A stretch of DNA of 64,000 bases from Bacteroidota bacterium (GCA_016711805.1 JADJSH010000038.1:124001-188000), one strand, 5' to 3'; positions 19,041 to 28,346 are shown, counted from the stretch's first letter. Notes: generated by a model from the sequence alone, not told the origin. A program made the numbers and translations.

Positions 19041-20288
19041 TTACTTAATCTTGCTGTTAAACTTGTAGCTTCTATTAATCGCATCAAACATCATGGAGGC
19101 TAAAATATTATAACCTCTCCCGTTAAAATGTACTTTATCTTTTGCAGCTAATCCAGCCTTATACCATTTATAAATTGATTTATATCCTCCCATCACAGCA
19201 TATAAATCATACACTGCCGTGTTATGCTTTTCCATTAACTCATACATGGCCTCTTGCGCCTTAATAGGGCGTTTGTTAGATGTTTTGCGATTCATGTAAT
19301 TATCCGTAACTGTCGTAAATAAAAACGTACAATTTGGCGATGCAATTTTAATAAGTGTAATTAAACTATCATAGTTTTGAATAAACTTTTGTTTCGAAAA
19401 ATTAACATCATGAGTATCATTAACGCCTAATGAAAAAATTACTAAATCAGGTGGTATAGTGCTTAACTCATTAACAAATTCCTGACATCTTAAATAAGAA
19501 GATGTACTTGCTCCATTAACGCCAATTGATGCATAATAAAATCCAGGATTGTCGTTTTCGATACTAAAGCCTCTAAGCATGAAATCAGGAATAATAGTAT
19601 CTTTTCTCACTAAATTAAAATTCACTGAGTCGATATAAGACTCAAAGAAAAATTCGGAGTACCCATTTTTTCTGAAATCATTTCTTACAAAGTGCACTCC
19701 TGTTTGATTGGCAATAGAAAATTCGAAACTTGGATTAAAATTATGATACACTCTTAACGAATTGAAACTTTGGTGATGATTGTTTTTTAATAAACTAAAT
19801 CCAAATGTATTAGCGCTATCGTTAGTAATACCAGCCATACCAGCCATTCCTAAATTGTCGCACATTTCTTTTGATAAGGCGTTACGCTTTCTGATCCACT
19901 TGCCAGTTGTAAACGACTTAAAAAAATGGGGGCTATTTGTTTTTACTATTTTAAAAGGAAAAATAAATGTACCGCCACCTTTAAAATTTCCAATTCCTTG
20001 AAACCCATCCATTAATACTTCTGTCCAAAAACCTGCTTGAATATGTGAGCCACCAAAATGTACGACAGTTACTTTTTTTCTTTTCCCGTCTCGGAGTTCA
20101 TCAATTTTTTTATAAAAATCCATAAACTGAGAACTATCTTTTCCGAAACGTAATTTACTTTGATCGTAATTAATGAAAGGGTATTGTTGCGCATTCGAAT
20201 GACTGGATACAAGATAAAAGACACATGACAAAACACAAGTGAAAATTAAATTGATTCTTTTTGTATATATAGTTCTATTTTTTGTCAT
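19041..20288 (-). CDS. SGNH/GDSL-type hydrolase or acetyltransferase partner
   Basis: The 415-residue exported protein has an N-terminal membrane or signal segment (INLIFTCVLSCVFYLVSSHSNAQ). SGNH blocks: HFGGSHIQAGF at block I, where Ser occupies the GDS position; IGVNGAS; FSLGVNDTHD (block III); and KVHFNGRGYNIL with the C-terminal His. In alginate-type systems AlgJ/AlgX proteins of this fold deliver acetyl groups to the polymer in the periplasm. Placement between a second SGNH gene and the MBOAT gene supports a similar role; the polymer is unknown. Confidence 0.85.
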   Translation of the reverse strand: MTKNRTIYTKRINLIFTCVLSCVFYLVSSHSNAQQYPFINYDQSKLRFGKDSSQFMDFYKKIDELRDGKRKKVTVVHFGGSHIQAGFWTEVLMDGFQGIGNFKGGGTFIFPFKIVKTNSPHFFKSFTTGKWIRKRNALSKEMCDNLGMAGMAGITNDSANTFGFSLLKNNHHQSFNSLRVYHNFNPSFEFSIANQTGVHFVRNDFRKNGYSEFFFESYIDSVNFNLVRKDTIIPDFMLRGFSIENDNPGFYYASIGVNGASTSSYLRCQEFVNELSTIPPDLVIFSLGVNDTHDVNFSKQKFIQNYDSLITLIKIASPNCTFLFTTVTDNYMNRKTSNKRPIKAQEAMYELMEKHNTAVYDLYAVMGGYKSIYKWYKAGLAAKDKVHFNGRGYNILASMMFDAINRSYKFNSKIK

Positions 20289-20309
20289 TAATATTTTCTC
20301 CTAAATCTT

Positions 20310-21785
20310 TTATTTACTTCTCACAAATCCATTATAATCACTCATCAACGACGAATACAACAGCACCGCTATTTTGCGTGCTCCACCTGAACTAAAATGT
20401 ATATAATCTTTAGCACCAATACCTTGTTCAACCCAAGTTAACATGCTGTTTCTTCCGCCCATACAGCTGTACATATCAAAAAAAGCACAGTCCGTATCAA
20501 AGGCTGCTTTTTTAATGGCGTCACGCAAGTCTTCCAATTGCGGATGCGTTTCATACTCTGTTCCAACTTTTACACTCATATCGGCAGGACCAATAACTAA
20601 GATAGAAGCTTGTGGCGCTATTTTTTTAATGATGTTTATTTGCGCTCTTAAGTATGTTCCAAAAGCATCGGCTTGTTCTTTCGTTTTAATATAAGGCAAT
20701 GAGTTTCCACCAAACTGAAGAATAATTAATTTGGTATTTAAGTAATCATAAAAACTTTTCAATTGTCCGAAATTAATTTGGTTGAAAAATGTTCCAGAAC
20801 TTCCTCGTAAGCCAAAATTATCAACCATCACTCCTCTTCCGCCTTCTAACGATACACCATAAAAATCGGGACTATCTTTGCCTTTAAATTTAAACTCTTG
20901 CAATAACGCCCCTTGATTTAAATTAAATTCTTTGATATTAAAATTTCCTCCGGCTGCTAGCGAATCGGTTGTATTTAAAGTTCCGTTTTCATAAAACTCA
21001 ACTTGTGTTTTTGATTGAGCACCACCATAAAATAATTTTACTTTTTTATAGGCAGCTGCTTTTGGTCCACCATTTTTACTGGTAACAATTTTTACCCAAG
21101 CCGATTTTGCTTGTGCAGTGTCAGAAATAGTACCATACGGACTAAAACGTGTAATATGCGCTAGTGCGCCAAAATTATTATGTTTTACACGCTTGTCTCT
21201 TCCTGCAAAAACAGGATAACGATCCCAAGTTGAACTCCAAGATAATTTATTAACTACACTTGGCGCAACGGGCATAAACGAAATTAATCCTGGTCCCTCC
21301 CCTCCAAATTCGCCTTGTAACTTTAATCTCAAGTAATCGCTAATTCTGTCTCCTTCAATTTGCGAATCGCCATAATGTAAAATACGAATGCTTTTATCTT
21401 CATTAGAAATATTAGCGAGTGAATTAAAAAAATTAGTCATCGCTGTTTTCGATTCATTTTTGTATTGAATACTTGTAATGAGTTTTAAATTAGTATCCAC
21501 TTTTACTAATTTAGCAACGGCTGGTGATAAACTATCTTTTTCGACTGCAGTTGTAGTGTCTGTGCTAGCTTCCAAAGCATCATCTTGGGCGTCAGATAAA
21601 GCGATGATGCTAGAAATATCCGTCTTTTCAACTTTCTTCTCAAAAAACAAAGAAGCAAATGTGGGGTATTGAATTTTAAAATTATCTGTTATATAAATTC
21701 CATTTTCGGGAACTATCAAACTAATAACGCCTAACAACAAAAATGTAAGTGCAACAAATAAAAGTGTATGAAAAGGTTTATGCAT
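20310..21785 (-). CDS. SGNH-fold exported protein, paired with MBOAT
   Basis: The 491-residue protein has an N-terminal membrane anchor (LLFVALTFLLLGVISLIV). SGNH motifs: ILHYGDSQIEGDR (catalytic Ser in GDS), IILQFGGNSLP (block III) and DYIHFSSGGARKIAV (catalytic Asp/His). It lies 21 nt upstream of the second SGNH gene and leads the minus-strand operon. The two SGNH proteins are clearly different in length and sequence, suggesting separate steps such as transfer and deacylation. The polysaccharide substrate is not identifiable here. Confidence 0.85.
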   Translation of the reverse strand: MHKPFHTLLFVALTFLLLGVISLIVPENGIYITDNFKIQYPTFASLFFEKKVEKTDISSIIALSDAQDDALEASTDTTTAVEKDSLSPAVAKLVKVDTNLKLITSIQYKNESKTAMTNFFNSLANISNEDKSIRILHYGDSQIEGDRISDYLRLKLQGEFGGEGPGLISFMPVAPSVVNKLSWSSTWDRYPVFAGRDKRVKHNNFGALAHITRFSPYGTISDTAQAKSAWVKIVTSKNGGPKAAAYKKVKLFYGGAQSKTQVEFYENGTLNTTDSLAAGGNFNIKEFNLNQGALLQEFKFKGKDSPDFYGVSLEGGRGVMVDNFGLRGSSGTFFNQINFGQLKSFYDYLNTKLIILQFGGNSLPYIKTKEQADAFGTYLRAQINIIKKIAPQASILVIGPADMSVKVGTEYETHPQLEDLRDAIKKAAFDTDCAFFDMYSCMGGRNSMLTWVEQGIGAKDYIHFSSGGARKIAVLLYSSLMSDYNGFVRSK

Positions 21786-21882
21786 TTCTAATTATCCTTA
21801 GCAATATGCGAAATTCTTTGACTGATGTGTACTGAAAACTAATTAGTTTTTCACAAATAGACTGTAGATAATTAAATGCTAG

Positions 21883-21972
21883 TTACCACGCTTGATTTTG
21901 AGCGGCTTTTTCTGAAAGTTCATCTAATCTTTGTTTAAATAGTTGGCTTTCTGATTTTATATTGCAATCCAC
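21883..21972 (-). other. 29-codon GTG reading frame following a stop codon in frame
   Basis: Directly after the TAG of the upstream 632-residue gene, the same frame continues GTG GAT TGC and encodes VDCNIKSESQLFKQRLDEL followed by SEKAAQNQAW, then TAA. The helical, charged composition looks protein-like. It may be a tiny gene, a readthrough tail or the relic C-terminus of a lost gene. No homologue is recognised. It lies upstream of the SGNH operon. Confidence 0.25.
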
Positions 21973-23871
21973 CTATTTTAATTCAAAAGGATATAATACT
22001 TTTCTTAAATCATGATATGTTTTAAAGCTGTAACGCTCTAAAATTAGGTATTGATTGTAGTTATTTTTATTGCAACATAAAATTTTCCATTGATTATTAT
22101 GAGATATTGCAAACAACTCTAATGAAGTTTCGCTTGTTTTAAGTTTAATGTACATTTCCGCATTTTGAATGGGGAGTTTTATGCGAGTATCTGCAGATTT
22201 AATAACACCATCAGCCTTGTATATTCCAGCGGACTGATACACATTGCCTACTTTAAATATATTTGTTGGATTAATGAATTCGAAAGATTTCGCGGAATCT
22301 AACACTTGATATTGCCTTTCAATTATTTCTTTAATGATAATACTATTGGTGCTATCCTTAATCGCATAGGACTGCGTGAAATCGCACAAATACTGCACGT
22401 TTTCATTTTCAATTATATAAAAAGAGGATGCGCTTAATCTATCTTCCATTTTGTCTTCACGCAATAAATTTACTGTTGCTGTAGGGGCAGTATTAAAATT
22501 AGTTGGTGTAAATTTTACTACTTTTTGTGTGTACAAACTTTTGTAAATACCATCTGCTTTATATAAATGATGATAAGTAGAACTATAACTATTGTATCCA
22601 TCATAATCATACCTATCAATCAACTCTAACTGTTTAGCTGAATCTAATTTTTGAATAAAATACTGCAACATTTTTTTATTATTTATTGTTTTGTATTTAC
22701 TACTTAATGATGCAATATACATTTTACCATTGCTTTTATATATTACATATGGAGACATTTGGATAAGTGAATCGATGGAAATCTCATTAACAGTATAAAA
22801 CGCTTGATTAGATAAAATATATTTCCCTGGATTTGTTTCCAATAAATACAAGCCTTTTTGATGGTAGTAAGTAGGGTAGCTTTTTTTATTCAATAAAATA
22901 GCTTTATTAAAAAACTCAAACTTGGCACCTGCATAATAGTTAACAAAAAAACTTTTTATCGTACTATAATAATTTATTTGATTACTGTTTTTATCAAAAT
23001 TATAAATAGTATCTCCTTTAACTACTACTAAACTATGTCTAATATCAAACTCTTGCTCAACATCTCTAAGTTGATAAACAAGCGTTGGAGTGCCGTCTGC
23101 ATCAAATTCTTCTATTTCAATTAAACACATCAAACTATCAATAACAATAGGCGTACTGTTCATACTAACACGATAAATCACTAACTTTTTATCAGAATTA
23201 CGTGTTAAAAAAAATTCAGGTCGAATGATCGATTTTTCGTCCACAACTGCTCTACTGTTTATAATTCTCTCAAAAGATTGATTTACCTTATTTAATGTTG
23301 CTGACCTCAGATTGTATTCCCATAAAACATTCAACGTATCTAGTAACAAAAAATTGTTTTCCTTAAACGGAACTATATACCTGTAAATGGGCTGTATCTT
23401 AACATTATTGTTAACCAATAAACCCATGTTTTTTTGATAGTAATATTTAACACCAATTTGCCTACTGTAATTATCACAGTTTTCACATATATTTATTTTA
23501 TTTTCAACACTATCACAAACATACTTATAACTATATTTAAGTGTATCTAAGAGCTTGTAACTATAAATAAAACCTTGTTTATATAGGGCTTCGTACAAAT
23601 TTCCCTTTTTTCTTAAATCATTACAAAAAATATTATTTAGTGTTTTTTCGTTTTGAGAAAAAATTCCTGGATACATGTAATCTAGTTCCAAAGAATCGTA
23701 TTCAGAAACATACACGCTATCTAAATCAAAAAGTAAAGAAATAGACGTTTTGCCATCTTTTCCATCTTCAATTTCTATTTTTTGATGCAATTTGTTCGAA
23801 GAATTTTGAATTGTTTGTGAAAAACAAGTTATGGATGTAATTAGGAATAATAAAGCGCCAATTTTTTTCAT
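21973..23871 (-). CDS. exported protein of unknown function
   Basis: The 632-residue protein has a signal peptide (MKKIGALLFLITSITCFSQ) and is rich in Tyr, Asn and Lys with many short beta-like stretches. It has a CENCDN cysteine pair and no T9SS sorting domain. The family is not recognised and no catalytic motif is seen. It stands alone between the SGNH operon and the divergent trigger factor gene; the 203-bp gap to that gene's ATG holds the tig promoter. Confidence 0.7.
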   Translation of the reverse strand: MKKIGALLFLITSITCFSQTIQNSSNKLHQKIEIEDGKDGKTSISLLFDLDSVYVSEYDSLELDYMYPGIFSQNEKTLNNIFCNDLRKKGNLYEALYKQGFIYSYKLLDTLKYSYKYVCDSVENKINICENCDNYSRQIGVKYYYQKNMGLLVNNNVKIQPIYRYIVPFKENNFLLLDTLNVLWEYNLRSATLNKVNQSFERIINSRAVVDEKSIIRPEFFLTRNSDKKLVIYRVSMNSTPIVIDSLMCLIEIEEFDADGTPTLVYQLRDVEQEFDIRHSLVVVKGDTIYNFDKNSNQINYYSTIKSFFVNYYAGAKFEFFNKAILLNKKSYPTYYHQKGLYLLETNPGKYILSNQAFYTVNEISIDSLIQMSPYVIYKSNGKMYIASLSSKYKTINNKKMLQYFIQKLDSAKQLELIDRYDYDGYNSYSSTYHHLYKADGIYKSLYTQKVVKFTPTNFNTAPTATVNLLREDKMEDRLSASSFYIIENENVQYLCDFTQSYAIKDSTNSIIIKEIIERQYQVLDSAKSFEFINPTNIFKVGNVYQSAGIYKADGVIKSADTRIKLPIQNAEMYIKLKTSETSLELFAISHNNQWKILCCNKNNYNQYLILERYSFKTYHDLRKVLYPFELK

Positions 23872-23990
23872 ACCACAATTACAAATTAAACCACTAATAT
23901 ATTAATAGTTTACTAAAAACCAGGAAGTTACACAAATAATAGGTTTCTGAAACTCGCGAAAATCAATTTAACTAGGTATTGGTGGGTATT

Positions 23991-24010
23991 TTAACTAAAA
24001 TTTTAGTTAA
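23991..24010. promoter_or_regulatory. perfect 20-bp palindrome upstream of the tig promoter
   Basis: TTAACTAAAATTTTAGTTAA is a perfect palindrome ending 4 bp before the -33 TTG. A second, 12-bp palindrome TTTTAGCTAAAA (24020-24031) lies in the promoter spacer and shares the TTTTAG/CTAAAA half-site. This looks like a paired operator for an unknown regulator. Confidence 0.45.
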
Positions 24011-24014
24011 ATCG

Positions 24015-24044
24015 TTGATTTTTAGCTAAAATCCCTTATTTTTG
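24015..24044 (+). promoter_or_regulatory. promoter of trigger factor
   Basis: A -33 TTG (24015-24017), 19 bp and a -7 box TATTTTTG (24037-24044) fit the Bacteroidota sigma-A pattern. The upstream in-frame TTG at 24042 overlaps the -7 box, so it cannot be the translation start. The ATG at 24075 is the start. Confidence 0.7.
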
Positions 24045-24074
24045 CACCCCTTATATTTACTTAAGAAAAACAAC

Positions 24075-25415
24075 ATGAACATATCTAAAAAAGACATTAG
24101 CGCATTAAATGCAGAATTGAGTATCACATTGGCTCCGGCTGATTATGAAGTAAAAGTTGAGAATGCGATTAAAAAAGTACAAAAACAAGCGTCTTTGCCA
24201 GGTTTCAGACCAGGAAAAGTACCTGTTGGATTAATCAAAAAACAACATGGAAAATCTATTCTGGTAGATGAAATCAATAAAATATTAAACGAAACTTTAT
24301 ATAACTACATCAACGAAAACAAAATCGAAATCTTAGGAAATCCAATGCCTAAAGAAGATAACAAAATCGATTTTGATACGCAAAAAGAGTGGACATTTAA
24401 CTACGAATTAGGCTTAACTCCTCAGTTTGATGTGAAATTAGACAACAATCAATCATTTGTTTACAATAAAGTAAAGATTGATGATGAATTAGTAGAAAAA
24501 TATTTAAAAGACGTAAAACGTAACTACGGCAAGCCTTCTAATCCAGAAGTTGCTGAAGCAAAAGATATATTATACATTGACATCGTTGAATTAGACGCAG
24601 ATAACAACATTGTTGCTGGTGGTATTTTTAAATCAACAAGCATCGGCATTGATCGTTTAAAAAACGAAGCTACAAAAGCTAAATTAACTGGCGCAAAAGT
24701 AGAAGATAAAATTGTGCTTAATGCTAATGAATTATACGATTCAGCAGTTGATAAATCAATGTCGTTAGGAATTGATAAAGAAATAGCGGAGAATTTTAGT
24801 TCTAATTTACAATTAACGGTTCGCAACATTGCCCGCATGGAAGATGCTGAATTAAACCAAGAATTATTTGACAAATTATACGGTGCTGGAACAGTTAACT
24901 CGTTAGAAGAATTTAAAGATAAAATTAAAGGCGAATTAGCTTTAATGTTTGAGCAAGATACAGACCGCAAGTTTGTTGAAGTAGTTGAAAAAACATTAGT
25001 AGAAAAATTAAACATCACCTTGCCAGATGATTTCTTAAAACGTTGGTTAATGGCAGTTAACGAAAAACCGTTAACGAAAGAGCAATTAGAAGCTGAATAT
25101 CCAGCTTATGCTAAATCAATGCAATGGAAATTAATTGAAAACAAAATCATTAAAAATAACGAGATTACTGTAACTGCTGATGAAGCAAAGGATGAAGCAA
25201 GTAATTACGTGCGTTCTCAATTTGCACGTTACGGACAAGTGCCTGACGAAACTGAAGTAGCAAAAATTGTTCAAGGTATTTTAACTAAAGAACAAGAAGC
25301 TCAAAAAATATTTGAAGGCTTGTATAGCAAAAAAGTATTGGACGTTTTAAAAACTTCTTGTAAATTAGAAACCAAAGAAGTGAGTTATAACGAGTTTTTT
25401 GGAATTAAAGACTAA
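24075..25415 (+). CDS. tig: trigger factor, ribosome-associated chaperone
   Basis: The 446-residue protein starts MNISKKDISALNAEL. The N-terminal ribosome-binding domain carries a version of the signature loop as GFRPGKVPVGLIKK (about residue 45). The central part aligns with the PPIase position but is divergent, and the C-terminal helical chaperone arms follow (about 260-446). Trigger factor binds nascent chains at the ribosomal exit. The usual downstream clpP/clpX genes are absent; instead the KAS III/BtrH-like genes follow 49 nt later on the same strand. Confidence 0.92.
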   Translation: MNISKKDISALNAELSITLAPADYEVKVENAIKKVQKQASLPGFRPGKVPVGLIKKQHGKSILVDEINKILNETLYNYINENKIEILGNPMPKEDNKIDFDTQKEWTFNYELGLTPQFDVKLDNNQSFVYNKVKIDDELVEKYLKDVKRNYGKPSNPEVAEAKDILYIDIVELDADNNIVAGGIFKSTSIGIDRLKNEATKAKLTGAKVEDKIVLNANELYDSAVDKSMSLGIDKEIAENFSSNLQLTVRNIARMEDAELNQELFDKLYGAGTVNSLEEFKDKIKGELALMFEQDTDRKFVEVVEKTLVEKLNITLPDDFLKRWLMAVNEKPLTKEQLEAEYPAYAKSMQWKLIENKIIKNNEITVTADEAKDEASNYVRSQFARYGQVPDETEVAKIVQGILTKEQEAQKIFEGLYSKKVLDVLKTSCKLETKEVSYNEFFGIKD

Positions 25416-25464
25416 ACAATCATTCTTTTAAACTGTTTATACTAAAAAGATACGCCCCATAATA

Positions 25465-26604
25465 ATGCAAGGAGTTTATATAACTAAAGCCGCAAAATTT
25501 TTACCCAACAATCCCATTTCTAATGATGATATGGAAGATTATTTAGGGATGATAGATGGCGTGCCTTCAAAAGGAAAACGATTAACTCTTCGCAATAACG
25601 GCATCAAAACTCGTTATTACTCTATTGATAAAGAAGGCCACTCTACGCATTCCAATGCTCAAATGGCGGCTTTAGCTATTGAAAAATTAGCAGATGATGC
25701 TTTTAAAATAGAAGACATCGAATTATTAGCTTGCGGTACAGCATCACCTGATAACCACATGCCATCGCATGCTGTTATGGTTCATGGCGAGTTAAAACAC
25801 GGACAACCTTTAGAGTTAATTTCTCCATCGGGTTCATGTTGCGCTAGTATGCAATCATTAAAAACAGGCTACCTATCTATTTTAGCAGGTAATACCACAA
25901 ATGCCGTTGTTACGGGTTCAGAGAAATTATCTTCATTTATGCTTGCGTCCAACTTTGAAAAAGAGACGGAACGTTTAGCAGAGCTAGAACAAAATCCAAT
26001 CATTGCTTTCGAAAAAGATTTTTTACGTTGGATGTTATCTGATGGTGCGGCAGCATTATTATTACAAAATAAACCTCGTGCAAATTCAATTAACTTAAAA
26101 ATTGAATGGTTAGATATTCGTTCATACGCTAATCAATTAGAAACCTGCATGTATGTTGGTTCTGATAAAAATGCAGACGGAAGCACCAAAGGCTGGAAAG
26201 AATTTACACCAGAAGAATGGTTACAAAAATCTATCTTCTCGTTTAAACAAGATACCAAATTATTAGGAAGAGAAATCGTACCAACTGGTACTAAATATTT
26301 AAAAGAGATACTAGACAAAAGAGGATTTGATGTAACCACATTAGATTACTTTTTACCACACTTATCTTCCGAATTTTTTAGAGCAAAAATCGCTGAAGAA
26401 ATTTTGAAATACGACATTCAAATTCCACAAGAAAAATGGTTTACTAATTTATCTTCTACAGGAAACATTGGCTCAGCCTCTATTTTTATGATGGTGGAAG
26501 AATTAATGAATTCAGGTAAATTAAAGGCTGGACAAAAAATATTATTAATGGTTCCCGAAAGTGCGCGTTTTACTTATGCGTACTGCTTACTAACCGTTTG
26601 CTAA
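25465..26604 (+). CDS. beta-ketoacyl-ACP synthase III-like enzyme
   Basis: The 379-residue thiolase-fold protein has the KAS III triad visible: Cys in SPSGSCCASMQ (about 125), His in DYFLPHLSSEFF (about 296) and Asn in SSTGNIGSAS (about 333). FabH starts fatty acid synthesis from acetyl-CoA and malonyl-ACP. This protein is longer than a housekeeping FabH (about 320 residues) and heads a unit with a BtrH-like acyltransferase, so a specialised acyl-chain role is more likely. The next gene begins 10 nt later. Confidence 0.85.
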   Translation: MQGVYITKAAKFLPNNPISNDDMEDYLGMIDGVPSKGKRLTLRNNGIKTRYYSIDKEGHSTHSNAQMAALAIEKLADDAFKIEDIELLACGTASPDNHMPSHAVMVHGELKHGQPLELISPSGSCCASMQSLKTGYLSILAGNTTNAVVTGSEKLSSFMLASNFEKETERLAELEQNPIIAFEKDFLRWMLSDGAAALLLQNKPRANSINLKIEWLDIRSYANQLETCMYVGSDKNADGSTKGWKEFTPEEWLQKSIFSFKQDTKLLGREIVPTGTKYLKEILDKRGFDVTTLDYFLPHLSSEFFRAKIAEEILKYDIQIPQEKWFTNLSSTGNIGSASIFMMVEELMNSGKLKAGQKILLMVPESARFTYAYCLLTVC

Positions 26605-26614
26605 TTTACTTATC

Positions 26615-27016
26615 ATGAAAAAAGAAGATGTGCCTCAAGATCCCTCTGCCTTGGTAGGTGTAACTCGTGATGTATGTTATGTAAAAGATAAAGACGGAAA
26701 ATACACTACTGATTTAAGTATAGGTTGGGATGTAAAAAAGCAAGCTTTAGATAATGCATGGGATGATATTAAAGAAAGAGTTGAAGCAGCTGCATTACAA
26801 GTAAAAAATGGAGAAATAAGTCCGATATTTTATTTCATGGAAAAAAAATTAATGGATTTAACCTTGTTATCAAGCTATACAGGTTTTTGGAAATGGACTA
26901 TCAAACGTCATTTTAAACCTTCTGTTTTTAAAAATTTAAGCGATACAAAATTAGCAACCTACGCCAAAGCATTTGATATGAGTGTAGAGGAATTAAAAAA
27001 TTTCAATGGACAATAA
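26615..27016 (+). CDS. small conserved-looking protein between KAS III and BtrH-like genes
   Basis: The 133-residue soluble protein starts MKKEDVPQDPSALVGVTRDV, has a charged helix (KKQALDNAWDDIKERVEAAAL) and a hydrophobic patch near WKWTIKRHF. No known domain is recognised, and no Ser in an acyl-carrier-type DSL motif is seen, so it is not an evident ACP. Its last 11 nt overlap the start of the BtrH-like gene, which implies tight coupling and probably a shared complex. Confidence 0.8.
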   Translation: MKKEDVPQDPSALVGVTRDVCYVKDKDGKYTTDLSIGWDVKKQALDNAWDDIKERVEAAALQVKNGEISPIFYFMEKKLMDLTLLSSYTGFWKWTIKRHFKPSVFKNLSDTKLATYAKAFDMSVEELKNFNGQ

Positions 27017-28028
27017 ATTAATCTTACCCTACAATCATATTCAAACGGCTCATTGCGAAAACGGTGTAGCTACTGGTCTTTTAAGACATCATGGGTTGGA
27101 ATTTATGACTGAGCCTTTGATGTTTGGTTTAGGTTCTGGTATATTTTATATCCACATTCCTTTTTTAATGGTAAATGGCGGGCCAGCGGTTTCATACAGA
27201 AGTATGCCAGGTTGGATTTTTAGTAGAGCCAGTAAATTATTAGGTGTAAAAGTAAATCGCAGAAAATTTAGCAGCGAAAAAGAAGCTTACGATTATTTAA
27301 ATAAACAAATACAATTAGGAAATCCTGTGGGTTGCCAAGTGGGAGTTTACAACTTACCATACTTTCCTGCCGAATACCGTTTTCATTTTAACGCCCATAA
27401 TTTAGTAGTTTACGGAAAAGAAAATGGAAATTATTTAGTGAGCGACCCAGTGATGGAAACCGTTACTACGCTTACTGAAGAAGACATGCTAAAAGTGCGT
27501 TTTGCAAAAGGACCACTAGCCCCAAAAGGACATGTGTATTATCCTGAAAACGTAAAACAAGTCTCAAAAGAACATTTACAAAAATCAATTTATAAAGCTA
27601 TTCATCGTTCGGCATTTGATATGCTAAACATTCCAGGGCCAATTGCTGGCGTGGATGGCATCAACTATACAGCTCGTCAAATTCGTAAGTGGAGAGAGAA
27701 GTTAGGTCCGCGCAAAGCAGGCTTATACATGGGGCAAATTGTGCGTATGCAAGAAGAAATTGGAACTGGTGGCGGAGGCTTCCGTTTTTTATATGCCGCT
27801 TTTTTAGAGCAAGCAAGCGATATTACAGGAAATCAAAAACTACTAACCTTATCTGATGAGTTTACAAAAGCAGGCGATTTGTGGAGAACAAGCGCTATCA
27901 ATATGGGACGTATTTTTAAAGGACGCTTAAACGAACAAAAAGATTTTTTAGAAAGCGCTGATATGTTAGATAACATTGCTGCTATTGAACGTGCTGCGTT
28001 TAAAGAGTTACGTAAAATCAAAATGTAA
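27006..28028 (+). CDS. BtrH N-terminal domain acyltransferase-like protein
   Basis: The 340-residue protein has BtrH-type N-terminal papain-like features: HCENGVATGLLRHHG with the candidate catalytic Cys at about residue 14, then HFNAHNLVVYGKENG with a His in the second motif and SDPVMETV following. BtrH transfers an acyl group from a carrier protein to an aminoglycoside in butirosin synthesis. The C-terminal half (about 200-340) is helical. With the KAS III-like gene this suggests that an ACP- or CoA-bound acyl group is made and transferred. No transporter or peptide synthetase lies alongside. Confidence 0.82.
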   Translation: MDNKLILPYNHIQTAHCENGVATGLLRHHGLEFMTEPLMFGLGSGIFYIHIPFLMVNGGPAVSYRSMPGWIFSRASKLLGVKVNRRKFSSEKEAYDYLNKQIQLGNPVGCQVGVYNLPYFPAEYRFHFNAHNLVVYGKENGNYLVSDPVMETVTTLTEEDMLKVRFAKGPLAPKGHVYYPENVKQVSKEHLQKSIYKAIHRSAFDMLNIPGPIAGVDGINYTARQIRKWREKLGPRKAGLYMGQIVRMQEEIGTGGGGFRFLYAAFLEQASDITGNQKLLTLSDEFTKAGDLWRTSAINMGRIFKGRLNEQKDFLESADMLDNIAAIERAAFKELRKIKM

Positions 28029-28039
28029 TTCTTAAATGG

Positions 28040-28185
28040 AACGCTGATGACGCTGATTTATTAAGAACTTATGTGATAAAAAATAGGAACGCGGATTAAG
28101 CGGATACTGCTGATTTTAGAATAGCAGAAATTATTTTTATCCGCATTTATCTGCCTAATCCGTTTAATCTGTGTTGCTATTTAAA
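28040..28185. repeat. intergenic repeat with GATTAAGCGGAT/ATCCGCATTTATCTGC arms
   Basis: The gap 28029-28346 has no gene. It holds ACGCTGATGACGCTGATTT, GCGGATTAAGCGGATACTGC and, 60 nt later, the partly complementary ATCCGCATTTATCTGCC and AATCCGTTTAATCTGTG. These make a long imperfect inverted repeat. The rest of the gap is A+T-rich and should contain the lipoprotein promoter. Confidence 0.55.
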
Positions 28186-28346
28186 GATGTTAGTAAAGAT
28201 TTATTAGATTGCAGGTATCAAATTTTAACCAGTGATAAAAAATCTGCGATATCTGCTTTCTAGTCATCAATCCTTAATATATGTTAATGATGGGTTACAA
28301 TTATTAGTTTAATGTAATCAATCATTAAACCATAAAACTAAAAATC

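Noticed and set aside
24042..24074. Upstream TTG start for trigger factor
   Set aside because: It overlaps the -7 promoter box and adds residues that are not trigger-factor-like; the ATG at 24075 fits the family.
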